A stretch of DNA of 64,000 nt. Source: Scrofimicrobium sp. R131. GTDB lineage: Bacteria; Actinomycetota; Actinomycetes; Actinomycetales; Actinomycetaceae. Made by a program: the position numbers and the translations under genes. This document shows positions 43,021 to 53,144 of the stretch, one piece after another; within the stretch, counting starts at the first letter, position 1, and each line of letters starts with the position of its first letter. Location: contig NZ_CP138335.1 of assembly GCF_040256745.1 (NCBI RefSeq), forward strand, positions 1,302,001 through 1,366,000. The letters are read 5' to 3'. Under the pieces are notes generated by a model. It was given only the letters and a program-made list of their open reading frames with translations. It was not told the origin of the DNA and searched no databases.

Positions 43021-43832
43021 TGTGGCGACTGACCGGATTTGCTGACGAGGCTGCCCCCGAACCAGCCGACCAGATTGCGTTGCTGCAGCGGCTGGGCCTG
43101 TCCCACGTGGAGTTGCGCTCCGCTTGGTTCACCAAGGTGCTGGATCTCGATTCCACTCAATTGGCGAACCTGCAGGCACAGTTCCAGGACGGGGGCATCT
43201 CCCTCTCAATGCTGGGGACGGACCTGGGGAAGATTCCGATTCAGGCCGACTTCGGTCCCCACCTGGACCGGACCAAGCGGGCAATGGAGGTGGCGGATCA
43301 GTTCGGCACCGACCGGATCCGAACGTTCTCTTTCTTCCTGCCCCCGGGTGAGGATCCCGCCCAATTTCGCCACCAGGTCCTGGACCGGCTGTCCGCCATG
43401 GTGGAGATCGCGGGCGACGCGAACAAGACCCTGATGCACGAAAATGAAAAAGAGATCTACGGCGACGTCCCCTCCCGGGTGACCGAACTGGCCGAGGCGC
43501 TGGATCCACGCCACTTTGAGCTGATCTTCGACCCGGCCAACTACGTCCAGTGCGGGGTCTCCCCGATGGACGCCTATCCCCTGGCGCGCACGACCTACAT
43601 TCATATCAAAGACGCCCGGGCCGACGACCACTCGGTCGTTCCTGCCGGCGAAGGCGACGGTCAGATCCCCCAGTTGCTGGAGGCGCTGGACCGGGACGGC
43701 TACGACGGGTTTTTCTCGATCGAACCACACCTGGGCGACTTCGACGCTTTCGGTGGCCTCTGCGGTCCGGAACTGTGGGAAAAGGCGTTCCGCTCCTTTG
43801 TCGAGTTGCTAGGGGACCGCCCATGGGCCTGA
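43020..43832 (+). CDS. Sugar phosphate isomerase/epimerase, TIM barrel
   Basis: A 270-residue xylose-isomerase-like TIM barrel. Metal ligands are visible as Glu in LMHENEKEIYGD, Asp in LIFDPANY, His in YIHIKDA and Glu in SIEPHLGD. The ATG at 43020 overlaps the previous stop as TGATG; a GTG at 43005 is an alternative start. Two such proteins and two Gfo/Idh/MocA oxidoreductases in one cassette suggest oxidation-assisted epimerisation or cleavage of a sugar. Confidence 0.82.
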   Translation: MWRLTGFADEAAPEPADQIALLQRLGLSHVELRSAWFTKVLDLDSTQLANLQAQFQDGGISLSMLGTDLGKIPIQADFGPHLDRTKRAMEVADQFGTDRIRTFSFFLPPGEDPAQFRHQVLDRLSAMVEIAGDANKTLMHENEKEIYGDVPSRVTELAEALDPRHFELIFDPANYVQCGVSPMDAYPLARTTYIHIKDARADDHSVVPAGEGDGQIPQLLEALDRDGYDGFFSIEPHLGDFDAFGGLCGPELWEKAFRSFVELLGDRPWA

Positions 43833-44833
43833 GGGCCGCCATCATCGGCTGCGGCGACATCCACGTGGTGCACCGCGCCGCGCTGGAGCGCCTACCCGAA
43901 GTGGACCTGGTGGCGGTGGCGGAGGTGGAGCCCTCCCGCTGCCCCTCCGACGTGCGAGCCTACGCCGACTACCGGGAGCTGCTGGAGCAGGAACGGCCCG
44001 ACGTGGTCCACATCTGCACCCCGCACGACCAGCACGTGGAGCCGGCGCTGGCGGCAGTAAGCCACGGAGTGCACGTGGTGTTGGAAAAGCCGCTGGCAGC
44101 GCACCTGCCGGCCGCCGAGCGCCTGGTCGAGTGCATGGTGGAGCGCCAGCAACCCGGGGTGAAGGTGGCCCTCTGCTATCAGAATCGCTACAACCTCTCC
44201 TACGCAAAAGCGAAAGAGCTGATCGACTCGGGCCGACTGGGCGAGGTTTACGGCTCCGTCGCCGCGGTGCCGTGGAAACGAACCCGCGACTACTACCAGT
44301 CCCGCCCCTGGCGCGGATCCTGGCGGCAAAGCGGTGGGGGCGTCCTGATCAACCAGGCCATCCATACGATCGACGCGCTTTCGTGGTTTTTCGGCGGGAT
44401 TGAAACGGTCTCCGGCATGGCCACCAGGACCGAGTTTGCCGACCTGATCGAGGTGGAGGACACCGCGTTTGCGCGGTTCACCCACCCGAACGGTCAGGTG
44501 AGCCAGTTCTTCGCCACCGTCACCGGACCGGTCCAGGCTCCCGTCAGCATCGACATTTTCGCCGAGCACGCCAACCTGCACATTCAAGATGGCCTCCTGG
44601 TCCAGTGGAAGGGCCGGCCGGAAGAGTACTACCCCGAGCGCCAACTCGGCGGTGAGGGCCGGGACTACTGGGGTGTCTCCCACGAACTGCTGATCGCCGA
44701 CTTCTATCGGCAGCTAGATCAACCGGAGCCATTCTGGCTCGGACCCGCTCAGGGCATCGAGGCCCTGCAGGTCATCAAACAAATCCAGGCCCAGTCACCC
44801 GAGTGGGCCGCACTAGTGCAAGTGGAGGGGTAG
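43823..44833 (+). CDS. Gfo/Idh/MocA-family oxidoreductase
   Basis: A 336-residue NAD(P)-dependent enzyme. The Rossmann motif is IIGCGDIHVVHRAALERLP, the conserved EKP is in HVVLEKPLAAH, and the catalytic region is GGGVLINQAIHTIDAL. It overlaps the preceding isomerase gene by ten bases. Members oxidise or reduce a sugar carbon, often making 3-keto intermediates. The substrate is unknown. Confidence 0.88.
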   Translation: MGLRAAIIGCGDIHVVHRAALERLPEVDLVAVAEVEPSRCPSDVRAYADYRELLEQERPDVVHICTPHDQHVEPALAAVSHGVHVVLEKPLAAHLPAAERLVECMVERQQPGVKVALCYQNRYNLSYAKAKELIDSGRLGEVYGSVAAVPWKRTRDYYQSRPWRGSWRQSGGGVLINQAIHTIDALSWFFGGIETVSGMATRTEFADLIEVEDTAFARFTHPNGQVSQFFATVTGPVQAPVSIDIFAEHANLHIQDGLLVQWKGRPEEYYPERQLGGEGRDYWGVSHELLIADFYRQLDQPEPFWLGPAQGIEALQVIKQIQAQSPEWAALVQVEG

Positions 44834-44836
44834 GCA

Positions 44837-45991
44837 ATGGTACGTTTGGGCATCATTGGGCTGGGCGCCCAGGGCAGCTTTTACGCAAACTTTATCGAGG
44901 CGGGACGGGTCGACCGGATGACGGTGGGCGCCATCTGCGACGTGGACCAGTCGAAACAGGCTCGGGCAGACGAGCTGGGGGTCCCCTTTTTCACCGACTA
45001 CTTGGAAATGCTAGATTCGGGGGCGGTCGACGCGGTGGTCACCACCGTCCCCCACTACCTGCACCCGGAAATGGGCATCGCCGCCCTTAGCCGCGGCATT
45101 CCGGTCCTGATTGAGAAGCCGGCCGGGGTCTACACCAAGCAGGTGGAGGAACTGTTCGACTACGCGGACCAGCATCCCGACGTTACCTTCGCGATCATGT
45201 TCAACCAGCGAACCAACCCGCTCTACGTCGATCTGAAAGCCTTGATTGACTCGGGCGAACTCGGTCAGTTGCGCCACACCTCCTGGATCATTACCACCTG
45301 GTGGCGCCCCCAGGCCTACTACGACCAGTCGGAGTGGCGGGCCACCTGGGGCGGCGAGGGCGGAGGGGTGCTGGTCAATCAGGCCCCCCACCAACTCGAC
45401 CTGTGGCAGTGGCTCTGCGGCAGCCCCGAGCGGTGCTTTGCCCGGCTCGGATTCGGGTTCCAGCGCGACATTGTCACCGAGGACGAGGTGAACGCGGTGG
45501 TCGACTTTGGCGGCGGCGCCTCCGGCCACTTCCTCACCTCCACCAACGACCTGATCAGCACCGACCGACTGGAGATCCTCTTTGACCGGGGCAAAGTCGT
45601 GGTGGATAACTCGGCCAAGGTGACCATCTACCGGCTAGTTGACGACGAACGGGCCATCTCTGACCGCACCACCCCGGAAGACGTGCGGCTCATGTTCACG
45701 GGGCAGACCGATCCGACCAGCTTCTACTCGGTCGAGGAAAAAGAGTACACCTCCGTCTGGGGAGAGCAGCACTGCCAGGTGCTGTCCAACTTTGCCGCCG
45801 CCATTCTCGACGGCGCTCCCCTGATCGCCCAGGGGCGGGAGGGCATCCGCGGCGTTCGCCTGGCCAACGCTATGCAGCTTTCGGCCTGGACCGACCGCGA
45901 CATCGACCTGGTCAACTTCCCGGCCGAGGAGTACCTGACCGAGCTAAACCGGCGAATTGCCGAAGAGGGCAAGTTCGCGCAGCGAGACTAA
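44837..45991 (+). CDS. Gfo/Idh/MocA-family oxidoreductase, second copy
   Basis: A 384-residue relative of the preceding protein but clearly diverged. The dinucleotide motif is GIIGLGAQGSFYANFIEAG, the EKP motif is VLIEKPAGVYTKQ, and the catalytic region is GGGVLVNQAPHQLDLW. It begins three bases after the first oxidoreductase. Two enzymes in tandem may work on different carbons or act in opposite directions on a keto sugar. Confidence 0.88.
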   Translation: MVRLGIIGLGAQGSFYANFIEAGRVDRMTVGAICDVDQSKQARADELGVPFFTDYLEMLDSGAVDAVVTTVPHYLHPEMGIAALSRGIPVLIEKPAGVYTKQVEELFDYADQHPDVTFAIMFNQRTNPLYVDLKALIDSGELGQLRHTSWIITTWWRPQAYYDQSEWRATWGGEGGGVLVNQAPHQLDLWQWLCGSPERCFARLGFGFQRDIVTEDEVNAVVDFGGGASGHFLTSTNDLISTDRLEILFDRGKVVVDNSAKVTIYRLVDDERAISDRTTPEDVRLMFTGQTDPTSFYSVEEKEYTSVWGEQHCQVLSNFAAAILDGAPLIAQGREGIRGVRLANAMQLSAWTDRDIDLVNFPAEEYLTELNRRIAEEGKFAQRD

Positions 45992-45999
45992 GGAGAATC

Positions 46000-46845
46000 A
46001 TGGCTGTTCTGGGCGTGCAGATGATGATGTTGAAAGAGCAGGTGGCCGAGGCGGGCATGTTTGCCGTCCTGGAGCGCCTGCGGGAGCTGGATCTGGACGC
46101 CGTCGAGGTGTCGCAGATTCCGATGGACGAGGCGAACACGGCCGACCTCGAACGGGGAGTATCCGAGTTAGGAATTGAGGTGGCGGCCCTCTCGATTGCG
46201 ATGGGGCCCTCCCCGGTTGGGGCCGACGACGTCACCACCAAGTTCGACAAGATTGTGGCTGACTGCCAGCGACTGGGAACCAGATTTGTCCGGATCGGAA
46301 TGATGCCCACATGGGCCATGACCTCCAGGGAGAACACCGAGAAGTGGGCGGCCCAGTGTCAGCCCTGGGCCGAGCGGTTTGCAGCCGAGGGCATCACGAT
46401 GTGCTACCACAACCACCACGTGGACCTGGCCCAGTTCGACGGCGAGCGGATTTTCGACATTGTTCGGCGCGTGGCCCCGGCACTGCAGTTTGAGGTGGAC
46501 CTGCACTGGGTTCAGCGCGGCGGAATGGCCCCGTTGGACATGCTAAAGGCCTACACCGGGGTCTGCCGGCTGATCCACGTGAAGGACTACCGGGTGGTGC
46601 CGCTGCCCCTGGAGGCCGATGAACTTCTCAAGCAGGGGGATTACCCCGGCTTCATGGCGCAGTTCCTCTCGTTGGCCCAGTTTGCCGAGGTGGGCGCGGG
46701 AAATATGAACTGGCCTGAGCTGCTGCCGGCCGCGATCGCCGCCGGAGCGGAGTACTTCCTGATCGAACAGGATGATACTTACGGCCGGGACCCGTTTGAC
46801 TGCATTCGCGACTCTCGGGAGTACCTGCGGTCGATCGGATATTAG
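46000..46845 (+). CDS. Sugar phosphate isomerase/epimerase, TIM barrel, second copy
   Basis: A 281-residue xylose-isomerase-like barrel with the metal-site stretches CYHNHHVDL, FEVDLHWVQRGG, RLIHVKDY and LIEQDDTYGRDP. The sequence is not a close copy of the barrel encoded at 43020. AAGGAG stands before the ATG. It is the last gene of the cassette and is followed by a strong terminator. Confidence 0.85.
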   Translation: MAVLGVQMMMLKEQVAEAGMFAVLERLRELDLDAVEVSQIPMDEANTADLERGVSELGIEVAALSIAMGPSPVGADDVTTKFDKIVADCQRLGTRFVRIGMMPTWAMTSRENTEKWAAQCQPWAERFAAEGITMCYHNHHVDLAQFDGERIFDIVRRVAPALQFEVDLHWVQRGGMAPLDMLKAYTGVCRLIHVKDYRVVPLPLEADELLKQGDYPGFMAQFLSLAQFAEVGAGNMNWPELLPAAIAAGAEYFLIEQDDTYGRDPFDCIRDSREYLRSIGY

Positions 46846-46870
46846 CTTTCCTGTGGAGGGGAAGATGAAA

Positions 46871-46899
46871 GGAGCCCGACCGGGAGGTCGGGCTCCTTT
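46871..46899. terminator. Strong hairpin ending the GH3 cassette
   Basis: GGAGCCCGACC and GGTCGGGCTCC form an 11-bp stem around the loop GGGA, followed by TTT on the plus strand and preceded by AAA/TTTC on the minus strand. It can also end transcripts coming from pyk and the small gene on the opposite strand. Confidence 0.85.
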
Positions 46900-46913
46900 A
46901 CTAGCAGATCAGG

Positions 46914-47141
46914 TTAGGCTGCCGTGATTTCCAGCCCCAAATAGGCTGCTGCGCGTTCGCGAGAGGCCGGTTGTTCCAACTCTTCTAGCGCCTGCGTCAC
47001 TTCCGGGTTAGTCCAATCGGAGAACCAGGGGCGCACAGAATCGGCCAGGCTGTTTTCCAACAGGTTATTTGCCTGCCGACCGCGCAGTAGATCACGTACC
47101 GAGACGAGTGCTACTACATTGTTGTTATTCAATTTTCTCAC
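46914..47141 (-). CDS. Small protein of about 75 residues, unknown family
   Basis: A short reading frame downstream of pyk on the same strand. A GTG at 47141 follows GGAAGAAG, and a TTG at 47132 follows AAGGTGAG; either could start translation. The product has an asparagine run near the start (LNNNN), then an amphipathic, acidic C-terminal half with SVRPWFSDWTNPEV and EELEQPASRERAAAYLGL. It has no membrane segment or signal peptide, and I do not recognise the family. It ends just before the shared terminator. Confidence 0.5.
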   Translation of the reverse strand: MRKLNNNNVVALVSVRDLLRGRQANNLLENSLADSVRPWFSDWTNPEVTQALEELEQPASRERAAAYLGLEITAA

Positions 47142-47279
47142 CTTCTTCTTCCTTCCAGGCAGTTGGGGTACGCAGCGATCGCGCAGTGAGCCAACTTGCC
47201 ACCTCAGTGCCTTCGTTCTGCGACTTCGCGCTGAAGGCAACTGATCAAGTATGGCAGACCTGGAGGAAGAAGGCAAGCC

Positions 47280-48701
47280 CTACTGGGTTTTCAGGTCTCC
47301 CACGTTGTGCACGCGGACCAGGTTGGATGAGCCCGGGACCCCCGGCGGCATCCCGGCGACCAGCACCAGACCATCGCCCATGTGGGCAATTCTAGCGTCC
47401 TGCACCACCTCGTCCACCAGCGCGACCATCTGATCGGTGTGCTCCGCCTCGGGTGCCAGAATCGGCTGCACCCCCCAGGAAAGGGCCAGCTGGTTTCGCA
47501 CCTCAACGATCGGGGTGAAGGCCAGGTGAGGAATTGGGCTGCGCAGGCGCGCCATCTGCTTGGCGGTGCTGCCCGTCTGGGTGAAGGTCACCAGGTAGCG
47601 CGAATCGAGGCTCTCGGCAATGTTGGCCGCGGCCTCGCAGATCACACCGGAGCGGTCCACCGCGAACGCACCCAGCGGGGCGATTCGTTCGCCACCGTTT
47701 TCCTCGGTGCTCTCGATGATGGAAGCCATGGTCCGAACCGCCTCGATCGGGTAGTCCCCGACGGAGGTTTCCCCCGACAGCATGACCGCGTCGGCGCCGT
47801 CCAAAATGGCGTTGGCGCAGTCGGAAGCTTCGGCCCGGGTGGGGCGCGGGTTGTGGATCATCGAGTCCATCACCTGGGTGGCCACAATCACCGGCTTGGA
47901 GGCACGGCGAGCCAGTTCAATGGCTCGCTTCTGGACCAGGGGAACCGCCTCCAGCGGCATTTCCACCCCGAGGTCGCCGCGGGCCACCATGATCCCGTCG
48001 AAGGCGTCAATCACGGAGGTGAGCGCGTCCACCGCCTGCGGCTTCTCAATCTTGGCGATTACCGGCCGAACGATCCCAACGTCCTCCATGATCTGGCGAA
48101 CATCGTCGTAGTCGGCGGCGTTGCGCACGAACGACAGGGCGATAAAGTCAGCCCCCACGCGCAGTCCCCAGCGCAGGTCTTCCCGGTCCTTCTCGGACAG
48201 GGCGGGCACCGAGACCGCCACGCCGGGCAGGTTCAGGCCTTTGTGATCCGACACCATGCCGGGAACTTCCACCCGGGTCACCACGTCGGTGTCGGTCACC
48301 TCAATCACCCGGACCGAGACGTTGCCGTCGTCGATTAGCAGGCGGTCACCGGGTCGACAGTCTCCTGGGAGACCCTTAAACGTGGTGCCAACCAACTCCT
48401 TGGTGCCGGGCACGTCCCGGGTCGTGATGGTGAAGATGTCACCCACTTCCAGCCGCTGAGGTCCCTCCGCAAAGGTCTCTAGCCGAATCTTGGGGCCCTG
48501 CAGGTCCACCAGCACCGCCACCGGGCGACCGGAGGTCTCCGAGGCACGGCGAACCCGCTTGATCACCTGCTCGTGCTGCTCAGCAGTGCCGTGACTGCGG
48601 TTAATGCGAGCCACGTCCATCCCGGCATCCACCAGGGCTTGGATTTGCTCCGGAGAGTCCGTTGCCGGTCCAATCGTGCAGACAATCTTGGCTCTACGCA
48701 T
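47280..48701 (-). CDS. pyk: Pyruvate kinase
   Basis: A 473-residue glycolytic enzyme making pyruvate and ATP from phosphoenolpyruvate. The N-terminus RRAKIVCTIGPATDSPEQI, the active-site stretch VIAKIEKPQAVDAL and FDGIMVARGDLGVEMPLE, and ATQVMDSMIHNPRPTRAEASDCANA are all standard. The gene follows lgt and the trp genes on the same strand, which is a common actinobacterial order. Confidence 0.97.
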   Translation of the reverse strand: MRRAKIVCTIGPATDSPEQIQALVDAGMDVARINRSHGTAEQHEQVIKRVRRASETSGRPVAVLVDLQGPKIRLETFAEGPQRLEVGDIFTITTRDVPGTKELVGTTFKGLPGDCRPGDRLLIDDGNVSVRVIEVTDTDVVTRVEVPGMVSDHKGLNLPGVAVSVPALSEKDREDLRWGLRVGADFIALSFVRNAADYDDVRQIMEDVGIVRPVIAKIEKPQAVDALTSVIDAFDGIMVARGDLGVEMPLEAVPLVQKRAIELARRASKPVIVATQVMDSMIHNPRPTRAEASDCANAILDGADAVMLSGETSVGDYPIEAVRTMASIIESTEENGGERIAPLGAFAVDRSGVICEAAANIAESLDSRYLVTFTQTGSTAKQMARLRSPIPHLAFTPIVEVRNQLALSWGVQPILAPEAEHTDQMVALVDEVVQDARIAHMGDGLVLVAGMPPGVPGSSNLVRVHNVGDLKTQ

Positions 48702-48786
48702 ACTTCACCATACCTATATCCATGCCCAATGCTGCGAACCCGCAGCGATCAACTCCTATCCTACGCTGTCCCGAGAAAGTCTCAGG

Positions 48787-49734
48787 TTAAATTGCCGTTT
48801 CCTCCCGTGAATCGGGCAACGGCTCGTCCTCTTCTGCCAGCTCAACAGCCACTCGGGCTGAGTCGTCAGCTTCTTCCACATCCTGCTTGCCCACGCGGGC
48901 AAAATAGTCGGCTCGCTCCGGTGGGAGCACTTCGGCCGGAGCCCCCACCCGCCTGGTGACGAAGAACAAGATGATCCCCAACACCACGACAAAGAGTGCG
49001 GTCCAGCCGTTCAGACGCAACCCCAGGTAGGTGCGCGCTTCGTCAATTCGGATGGCCTCAACCCAGAACCGACCCACCCCGTACATCACCAGGTAGAGCG
49101 ACATCACCTGACCGGACTTGAACCGGAACTGCCGGTCCAGCCAGATCAGCAGCAGCGCCATGGTGATATTCCAAATGCCCTCGTACAGGAAGGTCGGATG
49201 GAACAGGGTTCCCTCCGGGTACCCGGGGGGCAGGTGGGCAGCATCAATTTCCAGGCCCCACGGCAGGGTCGTCGGACCGCCGAACAGTTCCTGGTTGAAG
49301 TAGTTACCCCACCGGCCCAGCACCTGGGCCAGCAGAAGTCCGGGAGCTAACGCGTCCGCAAACGGGCCCACTCGCTGGCCGGCTCGCCGCAGTCCAATGT
49401 AGGCTCCGACCGCTCCCAGGGCGACGGCGCCCCAAATGGCCATGCCGCCTTCCCAGATTCGCAGGATCGCCCACGGGTCTTTGCCCGGCCCCCAGTACGA
49501 TTCAGGCGTCGTGAACACGTGGTACAGGCGACCCCCAACGATGCCGAAGGGGATGGCCCACAGGGCCGCGTCCAACACCACTTCGCCGACGCCGCCGCGG
49601 GCGCGATAGCGTTTGTACGCGACCCAGGTGGCGAGGGCCATCGCCGTCACCATCAAAATGCCGTAGGCGCGGATCGGAATTGGGCCCAGCCACCAGACTC
49701 CCTGGGCGGGCGAAGGAATCGACATTGCGATCAT
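48787..49734 (-). CDS. lgt: Prolipoprotein diacylglyceryl transferase Lgt
   Basis: A 315-residue membrane enzyme that attaches a diacylglyceryl group to the lipobox cysteine of lipoproteins, such as the two binding proteins in this window. The signature GRWGNYFNQELFGGPT and the stretches GGRLYHVFT and LYEGIWN are present with about seven membrane segments. A charged tail of about 50 residues follows. The start adjoins the trpA stop; an ATG three codons later is possible. Confidence 0.95.
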   Translation of the reverse strand: MIAMSIPSPAQGVWWLGPIPIRAYGILMVTAMALATWVAYKRYRARGGVGEVVLDAALWAIPFGIVGGRLYHVFTTPESYWGPGKDPWAILRIWEGGMAIWGAVALGAVGAYIGLRRAGQRVGPFADALAPGLLLAQVLGRWGNYFNQELFGGPTTLPWGLEIDAAHLPPGYPEGTLFHPTFLYEGIWNITMALLLIWLDRQFRFKSGQVMSLYLVMYGVGRFWVEAIRIDEARTYLGLRLNGWTALFVVVLGIILFFVTRRVGAPAEVLPPERADYFARVGKQDVEEADDSARVAVELAEEDEPLPDSREETAI

Positions 49735-50544
49735 CTAGTTGTTCCCTTTCCTGGCCCCGTCCACTCCCCGGCGCAATTCTTGAGCCAGGGCGGCGAGACT
49801 CGCTAGCGCCCTATCGTACTCCTGTGTCAACAGCGGTTTGATGAACGCGGAACCGACGATGACCCCGTCCGCGTAGGCGCCAATGTCGCGCGCCTGCTGC
49901 CCGTTAGAGACCCCCAGACCGACGCAGACGGTGTCGGCTCCGGCCGCGCGCACGCGCCCCACCAGGGCGGATAGGCGTTCGTCTATCCAGCTGCGCTGAC
50001 CGGTCACCCCCATGGCCGAGGCGGCATACACCCACCCGCGGCTCTCCTGGGCAATCAGTTTGAGCCGGTCCTCTGTGGAGGAAAGTGCGGCCAGAAACAC
50101 CCGCTCAAGGTCATACTGTTCGGAGGCCGCGCGCCACTGGGCCGACTCTTCCGGGGGAAGGTCCGGCGTGATCAGCCCCGAGCCGCCCGCAGCGGCAAAG
50201 TCCCGCGCAAAGCGCTCCACCCCGTACCAATGGACGGGATTCCAGTAGGTCATCGAGAGAATCGGAGCCCCGCCGGCGGACAGCTGTTCGACCGCTCCGA
50301 GCAGATCTTCCAGGTGAACGCCTCGCTGCAGGGCGATGGTGGTGGCCTGTTGAATCACCGGCCCATCCATGGCCGGATCCGAGTAGGGAAAGCCCAGCTC
50401 AATCGCGTCCACCCCGTTGTCCAACAGGACCTGGGCCGCCTCAATTGACTGTGGCACCGAGGGGAACCCGACCGGAAGGTAACCGATCAGAGCCGCGTTC
50501 CCGCGGGCAACTTGAGCTTTGATAACCGGGGTACTGCTGGTCAT
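49735..50544 (-). CDS. trpA: Tryptophan synthase alpha subunit
   Basis: A 269-residue subunit that cleaves indole-3-glycerol phosphate. Active-site motifs are [21 protein letters not shown] and PDLPPEE. The start at 50544 overlaps the trpB stop as ATGA; a longer reading frame upstream would run into trpB and is not credible. Confidence 0.95.
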   Translation of the reverse strand: MTSSTPVIKAQVARGNAALIGYLPVGFPSVPQSIEAAQVLLDNGVDAIELGFPYSDPAMDGPVIQQATTIALQRGVHLEDLLGAVEQLSAGGAPILSMTYWNPVHWYGVERFARDFAAAGGSGLITPDLPPEESAQWRAASEQYDLERVFLAALSSTEDRLKLIAQESRGWVYAASAMGVTGQRSWIDERLSALVGRVRAAGADTVCVGLGVSNGQQARDIGAYADGVIVGSAFIKPLLTQEYDRALASLAALAQELRRGVDGARKGNN

Positions 50545-51788
50545 TGGGCCACCTCCTTCTTTGACGGGTCCACTACTTCCTCTTTTGCCTGCCCCAAGCC
50601 GAAATAGGCCGCCGCCGTGTCCATATCTTTGTCGCCGCGCCCCGACAGGTTCACAATCACGGTCGGGTGGGCCGGAGCCTGTCCGGATTCCAACCACTCG
50701 AGCGCGGCCGCCAGCGCGTGGGCGGACTCAATCGCCGGAATGATTCCCTCCGTCTGCGACAGTCGGCGGAATGCCTCCATTGCGGCCGCGTCGGTCACGG
50801 GCAGATAGGTGGCCCGGCCACTCTCCGCCAGGTGGGCGTGCTGGGGCCCGACCCCGGGGTAGTCCAACCCGGCCGAAATGGAGTGGGAGGCACGAGTCTG
50901 GCCGTCACGTTCCTGCAGCACGTAGGTCTTGGCCCCGTGCAGGATGCCCACTTCCCCAACGGTGATCGAGGCGGCGGTCCGCCCGGTGGTGACGCCATCT
51001 CCCCCGGCCTCGGCCCCAAATAGGGCCACCTCCGGATCTGAGAGGAAAGCGGTGAAAATGCCGATCGCGTTGGAGCCGCCCCCAACGCAGGCGAAGACCG
51101 CGTCGGGCAGGGAGCCGGTTTGCGCCAGGATTTGGGCCCTCGCCTCGTCCCCGATTACCCGCTGCAGGTCCCGGACCATATCTGGGAACGGGTGTGGGCC
51201 GGCTGCGGTCCCAAACACATAGTTGGTGGTCTCCACGTTGGTCACCCAGTCGCGGAAGGCCTCGTTGATGGCATCTTTGAGGGTCTGGGACCCCTGGGTC
51301 ACCGCGATCACCTCGGCACCGAGCATCTGCATCCGGGCCACGTTCAGGGCCTGGCGCTCAGTATCCTCTTTGCCCATGTAGATGGTGCATTCGAGGCCGA
51401 GGAGGGCGGCGGCGGTGGCCGTGGCCACCCCGTGTTGACCGGCCCCGGTTTCGGCAATGACCCGCTTTTTGCCCAGTTCCCTGGTCAGGAGCGCCTGCCC
51501 CAGCACATTGTTGATCTTGTGCGAGCCGGTGTGGTTTAGGTCCTCGCGCTTGAGGAAGATTCGAGCGCCGGTTCCGGCGGCGAACCTGGGAACCTCGGTC
51601 AGAAGGGAGGGGCGGCCCGCGTAGTCGCGCAACAGCAGGTCGAACTCGGCCCGGAAACTGTCGTCATGCCAGAGGCGGTGCCACTCGCGATCGAGCTCAT
51701 CAATGGCGGCCATCAAAGGTTCAGCGGCAAACCGCCCCCCAAACTGGCCGAAGTAATGCTGAGTCGATTCTGGCACCTGTTCTGACAC
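50541..51788 (-). CDS. trpB: Tryptophan synthase beta subunit
   Basis: A 415-residue PLP enzyme joining indole and serine. The PLP lysine is in [11 protein letters not shown], and the phosphate-binding region is [10 protein letters not shown]. It begins with GTG directly after trpC and couples to trpA by a four-base overlap. Confidence 0.97.
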   Translation of the reverse strand: MSEQVPESTQHYFGQFGGRFAAEPLMAAIDELDREWHRLWHDDSFRAEFDLLLRDYAGRPSLLTEVPRFAAGTGARIFLKREDLNHTGSHKINNVLGQALLTRELGKKRVIAETGAGQHGVATATAAALLGLECTIYMGKEDTERQALNVARMQMLGAEVIAVTQGSQTLKDAINEAFRDWVTNVETTNYVFGTAAGPHPFPDMVRDLQRVIGDEARAQILAQTGSLPDAVFACVGGGSNAIGIFTAFLSDPEVALFGAEAGGDGVTTGRTAASITVGEVGILHGAKTYVLQERDGQTRASHSISAGLDYPGVGPQHAHLAESGRATYLPVTDAAAMEAFRRLSQTEGIIPAIESAHALAAALEWLESGQAPAHPTVIVNLSGRGDKDMDTAAAYFGLGQAKEEVVDPSKKEVAQ

Positions 51789-52634
51789 TTACATGTCCTC
51801 CCGCGCATCCTTTACCCGCTGCTTGCGGTCGGTCTTGAGCGCCGGATGCTGCCCGGCACTGACCATGTCTTTTATCTGTTCCAGGGGATTGCCCGATCGA
51901 ACCAGGGCCTCCCCCACCAGGACGGCATCCGCCCCTACTAGAGCATAGTCGAGCACGTCTCGGCTGTTGCGAACGCCCGACTCCGCGACGGCCACGACCT
52001 CGGCCGGAATCACGTCGATGACCTCTTCTACCACGCGGCGGTCCACGTCCAGCGTCTTCAGGTTTCGCGAGTTGACGCCAATCAGGTCGGCCCCCGCCTC
52101 CAGCGCACGGAGCGCCTCCAGCCGAGAGTGCGCTTCCACCAGCGGTGTCATTCCCAACGACTTGACCCGCTCAACAAATGAGACCAGGACCGGCTGCTCC
52201 AGCGCCGCTACGATCAGCAGGACGGCGTCAGCTCCGTGAGCTCGCGCCTCGTGGATCTGGTAGGGCGTCACGATGAAGTCTTTCCGCAGGACCGGGATGT
52301 CCACCGCGGCCCGGACGGCGTCCAGGTCGGCCAGGGAGCCGTGGAAACGTCGTTCCTCGGTCAGGACCGAGACCATGGCGGCCCCACCTTCCTCGTACAG
52401 GCGAGCCAGATGAGCCGGATCGGGAATGTCTGACAGTTGACCCTTGGACGGTGAGGCCCGCTTGACCTCGGAGATGATCGAGACGGCTCCCGGCACGTCC
52501 CGCAGCGCGGAGATCACGTCTTTCGCATCCGGTGCCTGCTGAACGCGCAACTTCAGTTCATCCAGGGACACCTCGGCTTCGCGCCGAGCCACGTCTTCAC
52601 GAACGCCAGCAATAATCTCATCTAGAACGCTCAT
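51789..52634 (-). CDS. trpC: Indole-3-glycerol phosphate synthase
   Basis: A 281-residue TIM-barrel enzyme of tryptophan synthesis. The family motif [15 protein letters not shown], the stretch [27 protein letters not shown] and [15 protein letters not shown] are all present. Its ATG overlaps the hisI stop. No trpE is found between hisI and trpC, although many actinobacteria carry it there. Confidence 0.96.
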   Translation of the reverse strand: MSVLDEIIAGVREDVARREAEVSLDELKLRVQQAPDAKDVISALRDVPGAVSIISEVKRASPSKGQLSDIPDPAHLARLYEEGGAAMVSVLTEERRFHGSLADLDAVRAAVDIPVLRKDFIVTPYQIHEARAHGADAVLLIVAALEQPVLVSFVERVKSLGMTPLVEAHSRLEALRALEAGADLIGVNSRNLKTLDVDRRVVEEVIDVIPAEVVAVAESGVRNSRDVLDYALVGADAVLVGEALVRSGNPLEQIKDMVSAGQHPALKTDRKQRVKDAREDM

Positions 52635-53002
52635 CGAACTGTTCCTCCTGCCTCGATGGAAGTAAAGGGCAGCGGTCCGCCGGCCTCAAAACAACTGCGG
52701 GTCCCAGTGTGACAGGCCGCACCAATCTGTTCGACTTGAAGCAGCAGGGCATCCCCGTCACAGTCCACTGAGATTCCCCGCAGGTACTGCCGGTGTCCGC
52801 TGGTGTCGCCCTTGCGCCAGTACTCCTGGCGCGATCGGGACCAGTAGGTGACCCGCCCCTCAGCCAGGGTCCGAGCCAGCGCTTCCTGGTCCATCCAGGC
52901 CACCATCAACACCTGTCCACCGTCGTAGTCCTGCACTACCGCACAGACCAACCCGGCCTCATTCCACTTGAGGCGCTCCCTAATCGCTCGTTCCAGTCCC
53001 AC
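52631..53002 (-). CDS. hisI: Phosphoribosyl-AMP cyclohydrolase HisI
   Basis: A 123-residue zinc enzyme of histidine synthesis. The metal motif region [28 protein letters not shown] and the stretch [25 protein letters not shown] are clear. It starts with GTG. The sister gene hisF is 6.6 kb away, beyond a sugar-use cassette. Confidence 0.95.
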   Translation of the reverse strand: MGLERAIRERLKWNEAGLVCAVVQDYDGGQVLMVAWMDQEALARTLAEGRVTYWSRSRQEYWRKGDTSGHRQYLRGISVDCDGDALLLQVEQIGAACHTGTRSCFEAGGPLPFTSIEAGGTVR

Positions 53003-53090
53003 CTCTGCATTGTGACACTTTTCCAGGTCAGGGGGTGAATCGAGTCACCTAAAGACAATGCTCCGATCGAGGATTGAGATTTGTGTTAGA

Positions 53091-53123
53091 AGAGTGCCGG
53101 AGCGGTTTGCGCTCCGGCACTCT
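53091..53123. terminator. Hairpin after the AraM-like gene
   Basis: AGAGTGCCGGAGCG and CGCTCCGGCACTCT form a perfect 14-bp stem around GTTTG. It lies 21 bases after the stop of the AraM-like gene on the minus strand and separates the cassette from hisI. No strong T-run follows. The rest of the 142-base gap holds a copy of TTTGTGTTA at 53080. Confidence 0.7.
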
Positions 53124-53144
53124 GATCGACACCCGCAGTAGCTG

